This document shows positions 33,500 to 45,579 of a stretch of DNA of 64,000 nt, piece by piece. Position 1 is the stretch's first letter; each line of letters starts with the position of its first letter. The notes under the pieces were generated by a model. That model worked only from the letters and a program-made list of their open reading frames with translations. It was not told where the DNA came from and ran no database searches. Both the position numbers and the translations under genes were made by a program. Origin of the DNA: Grifola frondosa (Eukaryota; Basidiomycota; Agaricomycetes; Polyporales; Grifolaceae); the NCBI GenBank assembly GCA_001683735.1, contig LUGG01000007.1, forward strand, positions 1 to 64,000, written 5' to 3'.

Positions 33500-35560
33500 A
33501 CTCTGACGGCCAATAAGGATCGTGTTGGATGCTCGCGTCTTCTATATCCCCACAACTTTGACGGCATGGCTCGGAAATTTGCCCGGGTGTGCTCTCAAAC
33601 CTCACCCCCAGTGGCAGAGATGCCTCACCACAACTCTAGGACCGCCCCAGCGCGGACGGATAGCTTGTCTATATCTGATACGCTCTCTGCCATCGCTTCA
33701 TTTCATACTCTCCCGTCTCCTCACGTACTCCTGCCAAACCCTGTGCACGAAACTGTCCAGCTCTTTCACCCATAGCGTGGAGGTGATATCGACTAGACCA
33801 CCACCACATTGTCGCCGCCCGTCCTACTTCGCACGCTCACCCATCCTTCGGTCCCCATCTACCATGCATCGAGCAACGCGGCCTAATATTTGTCGAAGAC
33901 TTCCGGACCGTTCGAGTCTCCATCCTCCCATACGCATCCTCTCTTGTTCTTGATCACGCTCAATCACGATCTCTTTCCGATCGCCCTATCTCAGATCTTC
34001 ACTTCTCCGTGACGCCGTATGTTATACTCCCCCTATGCTCCCCTTCCATGTCTGCGGATCGTCTGACGTCTCTATTCTCCGGAAACGTAATGGGAAATCT
34101 GCCGCTGTACTTGTATTCCTAAGCTCTATCACGTGGAGAGCGCACATTGGCAATTCGTATGTACCATTCTATCATGTCATCATATATACATTGATATTAA
34201 GCCCGCACATAGAACGCTCTCGTATTTATACCCTTTGCGATCCTCCTATCTCCACCCACACCTCCGATAAATAATCTTATCGAGATACTTGTCGCGTACA
34301 ATACCGTTCTGTACCTCGAGCTATGTTTCGCGTTCATCATCTGCACTCAGAAGGTCTCTTACACGTCAAGGTTGGTCCATGTTCTTGATATACATTTGCC
34401 ATGCTCACCACCCTATTTGTGTCGGCAGAAAGAAGAATTGAACTGCGATGGCTTGCACATAGCTGTTGATCCTTCACTCGGGTACCCTGAAACCCTCTGT
34501 TGCCTCAGCCCACAAGCTCCCTGCTCTCCTGTCTCATATCTGTTCACATACTCTTCATCTTCGCATGTACTACAAAAATACCACGGGTGGTACGTGTCAG
34601 CTTCTCGTGTTTGCAGCACAGAGATATAGGCGACTCGAGCGCCTGCGCCGCCGGTCGATTCCCATGCGCGAGGATCGTTGTTGCCACTCATTTCGCGTCT
34701 CGCGCTTGCTTCGACGTTCCCTTCCGCTTCCATATCACCACTCGTGACTACCTGGCTGATATTCTGCTGGATCACTTCCGCACTATTTAATCTCTTGATG
34801 CGGCTCACCCGCTTTCACCAGATATCCACACGATCGCTCGCACTAAGACCCTGGTAGCATGAGACGCCTCAGTGCTACTCAAGGATAGATACTCGCACTA
34901 GCCCTTATGCACAGGCACACATATCTCTGGCCCGTTCTCCGCTGTCACTTCATTACGTATCTGCTCGTAGAGCAACGCCGACGACTTTCCTTCCTTGTGC
35001 GGCCCAGCAACACTGGAGATCTCGCAAATATCAGACACGGTCCTCACTGTGCCTATACCGCCATGTCGCAAGTATTGCGTTCGAATGTTGTCCCAGTCAA
35101 GAACTTCCACATCGTCGGAGTCCCGTCCACGCCTTGATCTCTTATTCTCTATCTTGCTTTAGGTTGATCTTGATCAACTCCTGCTTTCAACTTCGTCGAT
35201 CGTGCTATGTCATCGCTGATGTACCTTTCACTTCGTTCGAATCGTCCGACGTCTCTGTTTTGCCGCAATGTGATGCGGCAATCTTTAGCTGTGCTTGTAT
35301 CGTATGTTATGGCCCGTGGAAAAACCATACTGGCAGTTCGTATGTGACAAATCAGTAATGACGTCGTATCTATGCTAACATTAAGTCTCCACGTAGAACC
35401 TTTCGTCTTTCTATTCTATTTACGGTCCTCAACCTCTTCGAAGAAGTTTATCCGCATCCAGATGTCGCTGTCGGGCGACCTGACCACCCACAAACACTCG
35501 TGTTCAACCCGCTTGATCGTCGTGATCGCAGCAGTGTTGAAACATAGTATCTGACTGGCA
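33500..35560 (+). repeat. Two relic modules of a second gene family
   Basis: No intact gene. About 33640-34640 and 34680-35560 hold sequence recurring after the other F-box copies (38.05-38.8, 45.7-46.45, 46.4-47.5, 50.4-51.4, 51.5-52.3 kb). A landmark is the stretch CTGCCGCTGTACTTGTAT followed by GTGGAGAGCGCACATTGGCA (near 34095 and 35285). At 34425, after a TCGGCAG acceptor-like site, the segment KEELNCDGLHIAVDPSLG is readable; homologous segments lie near 47210 and 51270. These look like dead exons of another gene co-duplicated with the F-box genes. Confidence 0.65.
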
Positions 35561-36619
35561 TCGGCCTCGATATATGCACGAAGTTACCCTCGAACTCGCA
35601 CTGTGCGAGCATATTCTTTTTGTACATTAGCTATATTAACGTTGGAAGGATTTCTAGACTCGTGAACATCATATACTTCTCTTTTGCATCCTTTTATCCT
35701 GGTCGATGAATTGTTATAATACTCTCAAGCGCGCACTGGAGAAAAACTGAGAACTCAGAGTTGTCTGCCATTGGTCGCTCGCGTACGTCTCTGCCGAACC
35801 GCCGCATTGCAGTCGAGGCATACGTGCGCCCGACAGACAATGGGACAGACGACGTGTCCGTGCAGCGGTCCAGCGGACCGTCTGTCAATCGAGCCGATAC
35901 CGACAACGGTCTGAGGGAGGTGGACCGAGCGCGGCATTCTTGCGGTGGCAGAGCGCTGTGCATTAATGCTTTGATTCAATGCCGCGAAGGCGACGCCTTC
36001 TGCACGAGAGACCAGCAGATACGTACGTACGTCCTAAAGCATCCAAGCCGGACGAAATACCAGCATGATCAGAAGGATTTGCCTGGGCGAGATTGAGAGT
36101 GCATGCACATATCCGAGGGTGGGATGCAAGCTATACCCGAGCCGCCTGATCGATAGAGAATGCGAAGGCAGCCTTCATGAGGTCAGAAGGGATGGAGCGG
36201 ATGTGGACGCGCACTATGCCCACATGTAAAATCGCCGCCTTCGTGCTGCATCGACGCAAAGTGTGTATGCGGCAGCTCTAGAGACGAGGTGCGGCAAATA
36301 GCGACTGCGAATGAGGGATTCAGATGGAGAACACTCGTGGAGAACACCTGTGCTTCGCAAGTTGCAACAGTCGAGGCGGCCGAGTTTGGGCGGCTTAGAA
36401 GGACTTGGACGTCGATCACGGACCTAACCCTAGCCCAAGTGTGGGCGCTCCTCCAGGCGCTTACTTGCGCTTCCGCTTCACGACTCACTGCCACATCATT
36501 CACAGGCGTCCAGTTTGCATCCATCCGAAGGCGGCCGAGTACTCTGTTGACCACAACGTTGCTACAGCTCATGACGCAACTCACTGTTACGCCTCACGGA
36601 CATATCCAAAGATTTCAAC
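35561..36619. other. Intergenic leader of F-box copy C
   Basis: No gene recognised. Contains the conserved GGCGCT leader element at 36441-36464. A 111-codon frame at 35761-36096 has no recognised relatives. Confidence 0.4.
36441..36464 (+). promoter_or_regulatory. Conserved GGCGCT direct-repeat leader element, copy C
   Basis: GTGGGCGCTCCTCCAGGCGC followed by TTAC, 156 bp before the copy C ATG and nearly identical to the element before copy B. Confidence 0.45.
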
Positions 36620-37920
36620 ATGGGTCTCTGTATCGATTATAGGCGACATGTCAAACATCTTCACCCTACCAATCCACATGCATCACTTCCAGTCGTTCCT
36701 CCAGAGGTTATCGATCATATGATCCTTTGGTTCCTTTGGGTTGACCCACACACTCTGTGTATACGTAACTGTGCCCTCACTTGCCGTGCTTGGCATCCCG
36801 CGAGTCAGCGCAACTTGTTACACTCCATCACTATCCACTCACAATTTCAACTTGAATCGTTTGTGCGTCAAGTGCTGCACCCCAAGAGGACGCCGTATCT
36901 CCACTTCGTGTGCAACTTGATAGTGACAAGAATCACAGCACAACTGCCTTCCGGGGCCCTTGTAGATACCATACCCCATCACCTCATCGGCCATTTGACC
37001 CACCTCCAATCCGTCGAATTCCACTATGTCGATTGGACGACCAATTTTCCCCCCATTTCCTCGTTTTTCACCACCCTCTCTGCGTTCACTTCCGTTACGC
37101 GCCTCACCTTATACGCATGTACATGTTCCCGTATGCAACGCCTCGTGTCACTTATCGCCGCGCTCCCCCAGTTGGCCGAACTTTCCATCGGCATGATTAC
37201 TAGTGACTGGAACAATTCGGATGAACAAGTCATTCTTGAGCAATATCGAGGCCTGCAGCTCAGGCTTCTCCGGTTCTCGGTCTTTTCTGCATGCGTGGAG
37301 ACTATGTGTTCTTGGATAATTCGCACCCTATCTGCTAGGTCTATCAAACATTTTATCATACATTTACAGCACATGCCTCACAATGATCTCGTGGCTCTCC
37401 GGAAACTCCTACACACTCTCGGGGAGAGTCTGCTGCATCTCGAGGTGGCGTGCCTGACCCTTTTGGTAAGCGTCCATCTTCGAATTAAAGATCGCGCCGT
37501 TGCTGATATACCTCATTAGAGGATGTCATAAGCTTGTTGCATAACACGAATCTCCAATTTCTTCGCTTACAACATGCAAACTACCTGATCATAGTCAAGT
37601 GGGCGAGATATGCTCGCATCATTTCACAGGTCACCTCACGGCTACGTCGCCTTGAAATCCAACGTGGACAATACCAGTCCCGCGAGATGGAAAGAGCGGA
37701 GCGGCAAAGCGGTATGGAAGCCCTCGATGCGACGCTGTCCCAAGACAACTTTAGGGATCCCGAACGGGTCGAAGTCATCCTCGTGGTATTGGAGACTGAA
37801 GAAAGTGAGGGCATACATAATGCGGTGCTGTGCGAGACTCAGGCGTGTTTAAGCCACCTTCATGCACGAGGGATTCTATGCGTGAACACCAACCTCGTGC
37901 AGGTGCGCGAGGTTTTGTGA
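36620..37920 (+). CDS. F-box protein, copy C (probably intact)
   Basis: Exon 1 (36620-37465) encodes an F-box, LPVVPPEVIDHMILWFLWVD and RNCALTCRAWHPASQRNL, followed by the same leucine-rich body as copy B: FVRQVLHPKRTPYLHF, IPHHLIGHLTHLQSVEFHY, FTSVTRLTLYAC, LVSLIAALPQLAELSIG. Exon 2 encodes VISLLHNTNLQFLRLQ, QVTSRLRRLEIQRGQ and CLSHLHARGILCVNTN and stops at 37920. The acceptor used in copies A and B would leave the frame one base off; an acceptor two bases downstream (exon from 37522) restores an exact 414-residue frame. Whether that site is used is unknown. It is more diverged than B and E from one another. Confidence 0.8.
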
Positions 37921-38039
37921 GGTACACTGACCTGATTATTGTCTGCGTACACTTTCATGTTTGATAGGTTGGATGCCGTCCGATCGTTCAGACATTCGTC
38001 ATTGCCCATACCTCACACACCTCAGCGTCTTCCACATTA

Positions 38040-38990
38040 CACAGCTCTGACGGCATGGCTTCAAATTCCATCCAATTTATACCCGCAAGCCGAAGTCCTG
38101 TGACAGAGTCGCTTCAACAATCGCTGGATACATGCCATCCGAGACGAACAGGCCCGCATACATCTGACCCGCTCTCTGCCGTCATTCTCTTCCATACTCT
38201 CCCCTAGAATACCTTCGCCACTGGTCGACTCGCATGCGTGGCATCGTCCGATTTCTCGCGCTCGTCTATCCCTCTTGTGCCACCGAGTGAACCTTGCGAT
38301 CTCAGAAACATCGCAGATGGTCCCTTCTGCTCCTATACCACCATGCGGCAAGCAGCATAGTCGAATGCCATCCAACTTGAAGTCTCCTCCATCGCCCGCC
38401 CTCATTCTCATCCTATCTTGTTCTTGATCTCGCTCTCGATTAGTCTCGGTCTCAATCGAGTCGTTTTCCGTTCAATCGGTCTATCTCAGATTCACGTCTT
38501 TCCACGTCAGCGAATCGCCCAACGTCCATGTTATCTGGCTCCTCAATGCGGAATTCTTCCGTTATAATTGTATCCCCATGCTCTGACACGCGGAGAATGC
38601 ACCCTGGCACTTCATCGTACGTGCCACATTTTATGATGTTATCACATCTACGCTGACGTTGAGCCTGCACATGAAATTCTCTCGCATTTCGATTTCCGTT
38701 GTAGTCCCCCTATACCCCCTCGTATCACACTTCGAAGAGAATCCTCATCCAGGCGCCGGTCGTAGTCCATATCATTCTACATCAGAAGGCGAGGCCCGTA
38801 CGCTTCATGTTTGGCGTTCATCGCCTACTCCGGGGCTCCGTCAATACAACGGTGAGGCCCTTCGTTGGACTATACGAATCCTCGATCCTCACCACACCGC
38901 ATGTATTTGTACAAGGCACCTTGAGTTGCAACGGCTTGTGCATTGCCTTGCATTTCTTCACGCCGTTATTCTAAAATGCCTCGTTGGGTG
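38040..38990 (+). repeat. Relic module after F-box copy C
   Basis: Same kind of dead-exon module as at 33.5-35.5 kb: CGCTCTCTGCCGTCATTCTC near 38175, then the GCGGAGAATGCACCCTGGCA stretch near 38595 and TCATGTTTGGCGTTCATCG near 38805. It is more decayed and shorter than the others. Confidence 0.6.
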
Positions 38991-40189
38991 AGTAATGCTC
39001 GCATCCTATCCGATGTCCATATGTCCCTCCGATCGATGAATAATATACAGGACGCTACATATTCTACATGGCATGCTGAAAAGAAACTGCACAGCGTTTT
39101 AGCCATTCGCCGCCAAGCCCAGATGCACCTCTGCAGCATCGCACCCTCCACTGCGGTCGAGGAATGCATGCTTCGGACAAACAAGGGCGGAAGAGCGGCA
39201 AATGACGACGTGTTCGCGTTGTCGATGGAGCAGTTCTATGATAGTCAATGGTGGGAGCGCGGCGCCCCTTCCGCGATAAGGCGCTTTTAAACTTCCGCAT
39301 GTTCATGAAAGCGACGACTACCGTGTGAGAGTGAGCAGATCGGACCGCTCATATCCTAGCAAAACGGAATAGCACCTTAACCAGAGGACCGGCCGCTGCA
39401 AGACTGATGGGCGTGCGCATATCGCTTGGGACTTGACTTGTACCCGCCGAAATGCCCAGAGCAGAGGGCATTTTTATATGATTGTGGACATATACTCTCG
39501 CTGTGCCCACACACATGATCTTTAATGACCGTCTAGGTCATCGCATTAAGCGGGTACCGACGTCCGAAATTCGCCGGACTACAGTGCGCGAGCACTGTGG
39601 GACCGTCACAAATTCTCGTTCTATGTCGATGACGGCTAACCGAGAGTTGCTCAAATTAGGGATTTGCGAGTATCCATGGGCAAGATGCGAGATTGAATAT
39701 TGAGTATTGCGCGCTGTCGGAGTCGCTTGTGCCTTGCGCGCGGAATAATGGGAGCGCAACGCGATGACGTATACAGCAACCATGGTTTGATGTAACGATG
39801 AAAGGAGAAGTACTTGTATTATCACAATGAATAGCATCTAGCGCGAATAGAGGGACTAGGGAAGAACAGCTCACTTGTGGTTCCCATTAGTATTGTGATA
39901 TGATCGAACTCTACAGATGCAGAAGGTGAACGGTTACCGGTGAACGTCGGTGATACTGAAGGAACTCCACGGAGCGACCGCGAAAAGCGAACTGGCACTA
40001 TTATGAGATTACCATGTATCGGGATCTTGGACACTGACAAATCTCTGCAGGAAATAGTGGAAGCCTCTCCGGATTGGTAGAGTGAAGATTCTGAAATTAC
40101 TCGTTGTATTCTTCGCTGAGGACATAATAGTCATTTTGGAGGTAGTGGGACATCATGTGGGCATCTCAAAGGCGTAAACAAACCTATCC
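38991..40189. other. Duplicated intergenic region
   Basis: No supported gene. Parts match 31.5-31.9 kb. The GAGAGTGAGCAGATCGGA stretch near 39328 recurs near 56110. Confidence 0.5.
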
Positions 40190-41505
40190 ATGGTTTAGCG
40201 CCCGACGCCATGTCATTAGCGCCCATCAGCCAAAAGTTGTAGCCTCCGTTCGCATGTAGTTCTTCACCACCAGCCGACCACATTCGCCCGCTCCTTACTG
40301 ATCTTCTTTATCAACACGAAACATGACCGATAGGAAATGCTATGCGGTAATGTGTCTTATGTAGGATCTGGACGTTGTGGGCGGATGTGTGGTCTGACTG
40401 GCGGTGCACAAGGAGCATGACATGCAGATATGGGACATGTATCGCTGGTGAGTAGCCTACTTTCAATTCATTGCATTCCGATTGACGATGAGCAAGCACC
40501 TCTGAAGTTGCTATTACGTGCTGTGTGTAATGGGATAGTGATGTCTGACGGTGCATACGCCTGCGTTCACCGGCGTTCATTGATTATGAGCGGTCCCCCT
40601 CTCGTGAATACACTAGGATCTCGGAAACATGCGCAAATGCGAACAGGCTATGATATGCCGAGCGCCGGGCCCTCCCACAGCACCCGACGACGACTAGCAG
40701 CGCACACTCTCCGTTGACTTTGATACTCAGCTTTTCCTCGAGCCCTCCCGCCACACATGTTACTAACTTCCACAGTCACCGTATCGCGGCTCCATTTCTC
40801 TTTCAGCAGCCACGTCTCAAAGCCCTTTGAGGTAGTCGAAAATTTGTGAGACCAGAACTGCTCTCACGACCTTTCCGGCTGCTGTAATAACCTTTTGGAC
40901 ACAGCGGCAGCTCAGGTACTACTATGCGCAGAGACCATTTTTGGTCACACTATCGTGCAGGGCTGGCAACAGTATTCGTCTCAACGTATCAAATACTTAT
41001 GAACACCCAAGGAAGTGCTTGAATATTGGCGTGCATCCTTCCGGTCATTGTCAATACCCGCGGACCCTCGGGAGCCTCTGTACATAAGTAATTTCCTTCC
41101 TTGTAAAGGTCTCTAAGTGGCGCAGCTAGCGCAGAGCTTCCCTGTCTCGCTGACTAGAAGTGTTGAATAACGGCAAATGGGTCAAAGACTCCCCGAAGAA
41201 GAATATCGATTTCTTTAGAAAGAAAGCGTGCCATCTGCATTGACAGTAAGCGATAGTAATCATCACCCCAGATTAATATTCACTCCGGAGCCAAGGCATC
41301 AAACAAGTCCTCTCTCAGTGTACTCACCTACCAGATCCATAAGGCACTTGTACGAGGTCCTGGACATCTGACCTTTCGGCCTGTTCATGTTGAGCTCTTC
41401 GGCGTGCTCGAGCGCCACTTCTCACGTACGCGATTCATATTTGTACGATGCTGGTCTTCGACGTCTCAACACCCAACGTCCGACACCCACATCCCCTCAG
41501 GCCTC
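40190..41505 (+). repeat. Upstream flank of the P450 duplication, copy 1
   Basis: The sequence from TGTAGCCTCCGTTCGCAT (about 40230) onward recurs directly at 57.4-58.9 kb and inverted at 54.9-56.06 kb. Shared landmarks are GAGTAGCCTACTTTCAATT (near 40450) and GTCTGACGGTGCATACGCC (near 40545). There is no gene in the flank itself. Confidence 0.8.
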
Positions 41506-43694
41506 ATGTCCGACTCGTCCCTCCTCATCCTTGCTCTCGCCGTCCTCCCCGTTATTCTTTTCCTCTCCTCGCTCCTCAAGCCTGCAAATCGCAAGGTACC
41601 TCCCTACGTACTACTTTGCACACTGACGCTCTCCGCGCTCACTATGTCAACTTGTAGCTGAGCCGCATCCCGACTATTGGGCCCTCAGCGCCCTTGCTAT
41701 CATACTATGGAGTATACAAGTTTCTCATTCATGGTCCTGACATGATTCGGGAAGGATATAACAAAGTATGCATCACTTTGCACTCCACCTGCAGCTGCTC
41801 AGAGTTCCCATGTACCACAGTACAAAGGAAGCGCGTTCAAGATCGCCGACCTGAATGGCTGGCACGTCATCGTCAGTGGTCCATCTTTGATCGAAGAGCT
41901 GCGGAAAGCGGGAGACGATCAGCTTTCTTCTAAGGAGGCACTGAACGAGGTGCGCGTTCTACAGGGCTCGCAGCATGCGGTCGCATACCGACCAAACCAA
42001 ATCTGCAGCTTGTACAAGCTCAATACACGTTCGGTCCCAGCGTTCACGACAATCCGTATCATATCTCCATCTTGCGCTCTCAGCTCACGCGTAACCTCGC
42101 GGAAATCTTCCCTGAAGTCCATGACGAGATCGTCTCTTCGTTCACGGACGCCATTTCCCTTACAGGTGACGGTATGTCAATCTCGCTCTTCATAAATATG
42201 TATATACCCAAATATCACTCGTTTTGTTCAGAGTGGACTGCGGTACCAGCGTTGGCCACCATGATGCAGGTCATTTGCAGAACGAGCAACCGCATATTCG
42301 TCGGCCTCCCCAAGTGTTTGTACTCAGCCCTCTCTCTTATCGAAGTCGTGGTCATCACCGAGGGTTTTTGCAGGCCGCGACCCGGACTACAGTGCCCTGA
42401 ACGTCCAATTCACCATCGATGTTATCAAGGGTGCTGTGACCATCAATCTCTTCCCAGATATTCTCAAACCGTATGTATCCATTTATGCATTCTAGTGGTG
42501 CGACGAGCTTCGGCGGCTGCGCGTTTCTCTGTGCTTTCCTGTGTCATGTCCTATTTCCAACCGTTCTACGCTCGTTTATTCACGCAGGCTGATGCATATC
42601 TTGTAGGATTGCTGGCCGCTTGTTTACGAACGTCAACGCCAGTATATCTCGCGGCGTGCGTCACCTCGAAAGGATGATCCTAGAGCGATACCGCGCGATG
42701 GAAGAATTCGGAGACGACTGGCCCGACAAACCCGTGTGTACCCAGCATTCATACTCGTCATTTGCGCACGGTCGTTCATGGAAGGCTTGCAGAATGACAC
42801 GCTGCAGCGGCTGATGGACGTGGCACAAAGCGAGGAGCGTACGGTGCGTGCGCTGGTGCTACGAATTCTGGCTGCGAACTTCGCTGCGATACACTCGTCG
42901 TCAATGGTGCGTCCCTCCTACCCGCCATAGCCACTTCTCATCTTCTCCACGTGGCGTAGAGCTTCACGCAGGCGCTATATTACCTAGCAGCTAACCCCGA
43001 GTTCGTCGGTCCGCTGCGCGAAGAGGTCGATGCCGTGATCTCCGCGGAAGGCTGGAGCAAGGCCGCAATGGACAAAATGCGGAAGATAGACAGCTTCCTA
43101 AAGGAGAGCCAGCGCATGATGGGACCCGGCGCACGTGCGTGTGCCCTCTTCCCGGTTCCTGATCTACGCCTTTTATTGACCTCTTCCCCGAATTTGGGCT
43201 GGGTAGTTTCCATGATGCGGAAGGCGATGCGGGATGTGGCGTTCGGAGACGGGACGTTCATCCCGGCTGGTACGATCGTGTCGGTCGCTGCGATGGTACA
43301 CCACGACGAGGCGGCATACGAGGCGCCGGACGTGTTCGATCCGTGGCGGTTTGCGAGCATGCGCGACGAGGCGGGCGAGGGCACAAAGTACCAGATGGTG
43401 AGCACGAGCGTCGACTACCTCGTGTTCGGGTACGGGCGGCATGCGTGGTGCGTCTTCCTTTCTTGAGAGCGGGGTTTGATGGCAATCTGGGCGCTGATGA
43501 GTGGGTGGGTTGTTTGTGACAGCCCGGGTCGGTTCTTCGTGGTGAACGAAATGAAGGCGATGTTGGCGCACGTCGTGATGACATATGATGTGAAGATGGA
43601 GGAGGAGGGTGTCTTGCCGCCGCATTCGCACTTCAAGTCGTCGTTCGTTCCCAACAGGAATGCGAAGGTGCTCTTCCGGAAGCGTCAGGAATGA
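41506..43694 (+). pseudogene. Cytochrome P450 copy 1 (single apparent frame lesion)
   Basis: About ten exons. N-terminal membrane anchor MSDSSLLILALAVLPVILFL, then LSRIPTIGPSAPLLSYYG, MIREGYNK, YKGSAFKIADLNGWHVIVSG, QYTFGPSVHDNPYHIS, DEWTAVPALATMMQVICRTS, and the K-helix ExxR in FLKESQR. The PERF-type FDPWRF and the heme loop FGYGRHACPGRFF follow, the heme cysteine being formed across a splice junction at about 43448/43523. The ending is VPNRNAKVLFRKRQE, stop 43692-43694. Everything is in frame except one exon end: CTCCCCAAG at 42308-42311 has four Cs where copies 2 and 3 have three, which throws RDPDYSALN out of frame. With three Cs it would be a complete ER-anchored monooxygenase of about 520 residues, so it is either a young pseudogene or a sequence error. 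Substrate unknown. Confidence 0.85.
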
Positions 43695-44161
43695 GTGGTG
43701 TTCGTTATACGGTGTATCGGACTTGGGGCAAGTTTCCTATGATGTGACATCGATGAGGTGGGAGTTTCCATCTGAGCGTTGTTTCGCGCACGACCATGGC
43801 TCCCCTACTGATTTGGCACCAGCGATTGCTCAATCAGGCGCTCTATATCGAGAGAGGTGTGCCTTTCTGAAGATTTCTATCCTTAGGCTGAGCGAGTGAG
43901 AACGTTGAATATATGCAATGCCTGGTGATCAGTATGCTCGAGAAATAGTTCGGCTTCGAGCTCAGTGATCAGCTTCGAGGATGAGGTGCACAGCACCCAG
44001 TTGCACAACGCACTGAAAGCTTTGGCCTCAATTGCTAGCAAGAGTTTCCTCAATCGCGGGCTGTGCAGAAGATCCAGATGAGGAGCGGATCCGGTGGGTG
44101 CATGCACCGACGAGCCAACGCAGTGACTTTCAGGCCAAGCCGGGCCAGGACAACACTTGGT

Positions 44162-44185
44162 GTGGGCGCTCCACCAGGCGTTTAC
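44162..44185 (+). promoter_or_regulatory. Conserved GGCGCT leader element, copy D
   Basis: GTGGGCGCTCCACCAGGCGT followed by TTAC, the same direct-repeat element as before copies B and C. It lies 126 bp before the relic start of copy D. Confidence 0.4.
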
Positions 44186-44310
44186 CTAGGCTCGAGTCTT
44201 ATCTGGGATCGCCAAGCTGTCCTGAGTACTCTGTCGACCTCCACTACTATTCACCGTCACCTTCCAACACGGATTACGACCTATTCATCAAAAATAAACG
44301 GTACTTAGGT

Positions 44311-45524
44311 ATGTGGATGGGTAGCGATTATAGACGACATTCGAACACCTTGAGCCTGCCAACTCCGAGACGCTTCCAGTCCTTCCCCCAGAAATTATCG
44401 ATCATATCACTTCATTCCTTGGTGATGACCCAACCAAACCCACGTACTCGATCACTCTCGGCTCTCGCTCTCAACTCGAATCGGTCGTACATCAAGTGCT
44501 CAGCGATCCTCGTCAGAGGGAGTATCTGAATTTAGTACACCATTTGAAGGTGGTCGAAATGAAAAACCAACGGCCATTCTCAAATGTCATACCCCATCAT
44601 CTCATTGGCTTCTTGACACAGCTTAAATCCATTGAATTCCGCTACATCAATTGGTCTGGATGTTCTATGCCTCATCCCTCGTTGTACGCTGTGCTTCATG
44701 AATTCACTTTTGTTCAAGCGCTCACCCTAAAAGCATGTGCATTTAATAGGTTATGCGATCTCACGATGCTCATCTCTGCGTTTCCTAACGATGATGAACT
44801 CCACGTCGGCGCTATGTATCGTGACTACGGAATCATGCCGGAGGGTGTCGGGTCCCCAAGCCACAACTCAAGGTTCGCCGTTTGTTCGCTCCATCGATGT
44901 ATCTCAGCCCTCTGTGCGCCTGGCTATGTCGGACCAGGTCTTCCAGGTTTATCACTCATCTTAGTATTGGTTCACCGAATGCACTTACTACCAGTGACGC
45001 CGATGGTCTCCGGCAACTGATGTCCTCTCCTGGAGGATCTCTGATACATCTGGACAAATCCTGCTACTATTTCCTTGGTGAGCAACTTCAATATTTATGA
45101 TAAACTTTGCTGAGGAACTTTATTAGGGGAAGTCCCAGCTTTTGCGCATAACACCAACCTTCAATTTCTTCGTCTGAATGCAACCATGCCCGTAACGACA
45201 CTGACTGGAAGACAATTGCCCACATCGTGTCACAGGTAGCATCGCGCCTACGCCGCCTTGAAATATGGCAGGTGATCCTGTGAGGAGGACCCGGAGAGCC
45301 AGAGTGGTATGGCGGCCTTGGATGCGGCCCTGTGCCGCGAAATTTTTGGGGACCTCGAACAAGTCAAACTGAATATCCTCGTCCCGGAATCCAAAGAACA
45401 CGAGACCGGACCTGATTTAAGGTTGTCTGATGACGCAGTGCGGGTGATTCGGCAGTGGTTACCCCGCCTTCATGCACGGGGAAATCTCTCCATAGATTTC
45501 CCTCCGAGTCACCGTTTCTATTGA
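44311..45524 (+). pseudogene. F-box gene copy D, decayed
   Basis: The F-box is readable as LPPEIIDHITSFLGDDP but lacks the middle LRNCALTCRAWRPAS part (about 50 bp deleted compared with B), and the frame changes near 44380. The body is recognisable: VLSDPRQREYLNLVHHL, VIPHHLIGFLTQLKSIEF and CDLTMLISAFPNDDELH. It shifts frame again near 44855 before CAWLCRTRSSRFITHLSIG. In exon 2 the QVASRLRRLEI segment survives, then the frame breaks near 45275. The terminal block RLHARGNLSIDFPP remains. The leader and downstream region match copy B. Confidence 0.82.
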
Positions 45525-45579
45525 TCAGGTGCACTTTTCGTATTGCAGATTTAAGCACACTAATCTAATCGTCGTTCAC